5,840 nucleotides of DNA, taken from contig CANOPV010000058.1 in NCBI GenBank assembly GCA_947568605.1, positions 1 through 5,840 on the forward strand, read 5' to 3'. Positions within the stretch are counted from its first letter, which is position 1. Each line of letters opens with the position of its first letter. Shown piece after piece: positions 5,521-5,840 of this stretch. The DNA is from an uncultured Clostridium sp. Its GTDB lineage: Bacteria > Bacillota > Clostridia > TANB77 > CAG-508. The position numbers and the translations under genes were made by a program. Under the pieces are notes generated by a model. It was not told the DNA's origin, ran no database searches, and saw only the letters and a list, made by a program, of their open reading frames with translations.

Positions 5521-5840
5521 ATGATGATGCCTGAAATAGAAGGAATTCAAGCATTAGAATTTATTAGAGAAAAGTTTAATATTCCTGTTATTATTGTATC
5601 CGCAAAAAGCAATGATAATGATAAAATCGAAGGATTATTAAAAGGTGCAGATGATTATGTGTCAAAACCTTTTAATGCTATGGAATTAGTTGCGAGAGTA
5701 AAATCACAATTAAGACGTTTCCAAGTTTTTAATAAACCAGTAAATGAAGCTAAACATATTATTGAAGCCAACGATTTACGAATTGATATGCAGAAAAAAT
5801 CAGTTACTGTTGATGGTTATCCAATTGCACTAACTAGAAT
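5119..5840 (+). CDS. pflA: Chimeric frame: N-terminal pyruvate formate-lyase activating enzyme joined to OmpR-family response regulator (open at right edge)
   Basis: The frame is open for 240 codons to the edge with no stop. Residues 1-134 are PflA: HSFESFGTVDGPGIRF (14-29), the [4Fe-4S]/SAM motif C36-x3-C40-x2-C43, HNRDTW (44-49), VTVSGGEPLLQ (79-89), DTSG (110-113) and LTDLVILD (127-134). From 135 the sequence is MMMPEIEG, then IPVIIVSAK (155-163), GADDYVSKPF (176-185) and ELVARVKSQLRR (189-200). This is the second half of a receiver domain with the conserved Ser161 and Lys183-Pro184, leading to a winged-helix start (NDLRID...VTVDGYPIALTR, 218-240). PflA should continue past D134 with a Lys-containing strand and about 100 more residues; the receiver should have about 50 residues before its Asp, including the acidic pair. 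Both are missing. The start has GAGAGGA six bases upstream. An assembly chimera or a recombination junction is more likely than a working fusion. Confidence 0.85.
   Translation, partial: MNNNFDREHFANVHSFESFGTVDGPGIRFVIFLQGCCLQCKYCHNRDTWSTSNNKIIGINEIIDKVLTYKNFIKPSGGVTVSGGEPLLQAKFLVNLFKELKKYDLHLAIDTSGMVDLSYDIKEVLSLTDLVILDMMMPEIEGIQALEFIREKFNIPVIIVSAKSNDNDKIEGLLKGADDYVSKPFNAMELVARVKSQLRRFQVFNKPVNEAKHIIEANDLRIDMQKKSVTVDGYPIALTR
5518..5840 (+). other. Response-regulator-derived part of the chimeric frame (receiver from phosphoacceptor Asp, then winged-helix DNA-binding domain)
   Basis: Starting at the Asp codon 5518-5520 the translation follows an OmpR/PhoB-family regulator: LD-MMMPEIEG after beta-3, then the conserved Ser (161) in VSAK, the KPF motif (183-185) and the ELVARV alpha-5 dimer face (189-194). 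A linker leads into the beta-strands that open the winged-helix effector domain. The first half of the receiver, with the Mg-binding acidic pair, is missing. G+C by hand count is about 29 % here against about 27 % in the pflA part, so composition does not separate the two halves. Confidence 0.88.

Noticed and set aside
5119..5840. A new functional class of radical-SAM response regulators
   Set aside because: The SAM barrel stops at mid-fold and the receiver lacks its first strands and acidic pair, so neither domain is complete; the join sits at a motif shared by both families, as expected for a chimeric junction.

Overview
The window is low-GC DNA (coding parts roughly 27-30 % G+C by partial hand count) with strong AGGAGG-type ribosome binding sites. 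Its genes are typical of an anaerobic, rod-shaped, fermentative Firmicute of the Clostridia type, possibly a gut or metagenome-derived lineage. The taxonomic call is inference from gene content and base composition; no marker gene for a finer placement is present.

Layout. Positions 1-2411 hold a minus-strand block read in the order minD, minE, rodA: division-site placement (MinD ATPase and its topological regulator MinE) followed by the RodA cell-wall elongation glycosyltransferase, whose 3' end lies beyond the left edge. minC is not next to minD. MinE carries an extra Lys/Glu-rich tail of about 70 residues. The 297-base gap between minE and rodA contains a long imperfect palindrome with a GC-rich centre, flanked by a diverged direct repeat. 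Positions 2412-2610 form a divergent promoter region that fires minD leftward and pflB rightward. A perfect 12-base palindrome there touches the pflB -35 box.

Positions 2611-4848 encode a complete pyruvate formate-lyase (745 aa) with both active-site cysteines and the glycyl-radical motif. The 270-base spacer after it holds two separate palindromic, MITE-like elements: one of 52 bases, and one of 101 bases made of four consecutive hairpins inside a closing terminal inverted repeat. The next gene begins as the cognate pyruvate formate-lyase activating enzyme (pflA), which installs the glycyl radical on PflB.

The most striking observation is that the pflA reading frame changes identity part-way. 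Residues 1-134 are classic PflA up to its DLVxLD strand. From the next residue the protein is an OmpR-type response regulator entered at its phosphoacceptor Asp, and it continues in frame to the right edge. Both partners are truncated at the point where their sequences look alike (DLVILD). This is either a chimeric assembly join or a real illegitimate recombination. I favour an assembly or recombination chimera over a functional new fusion, because each half lacks essential parts of its fold.
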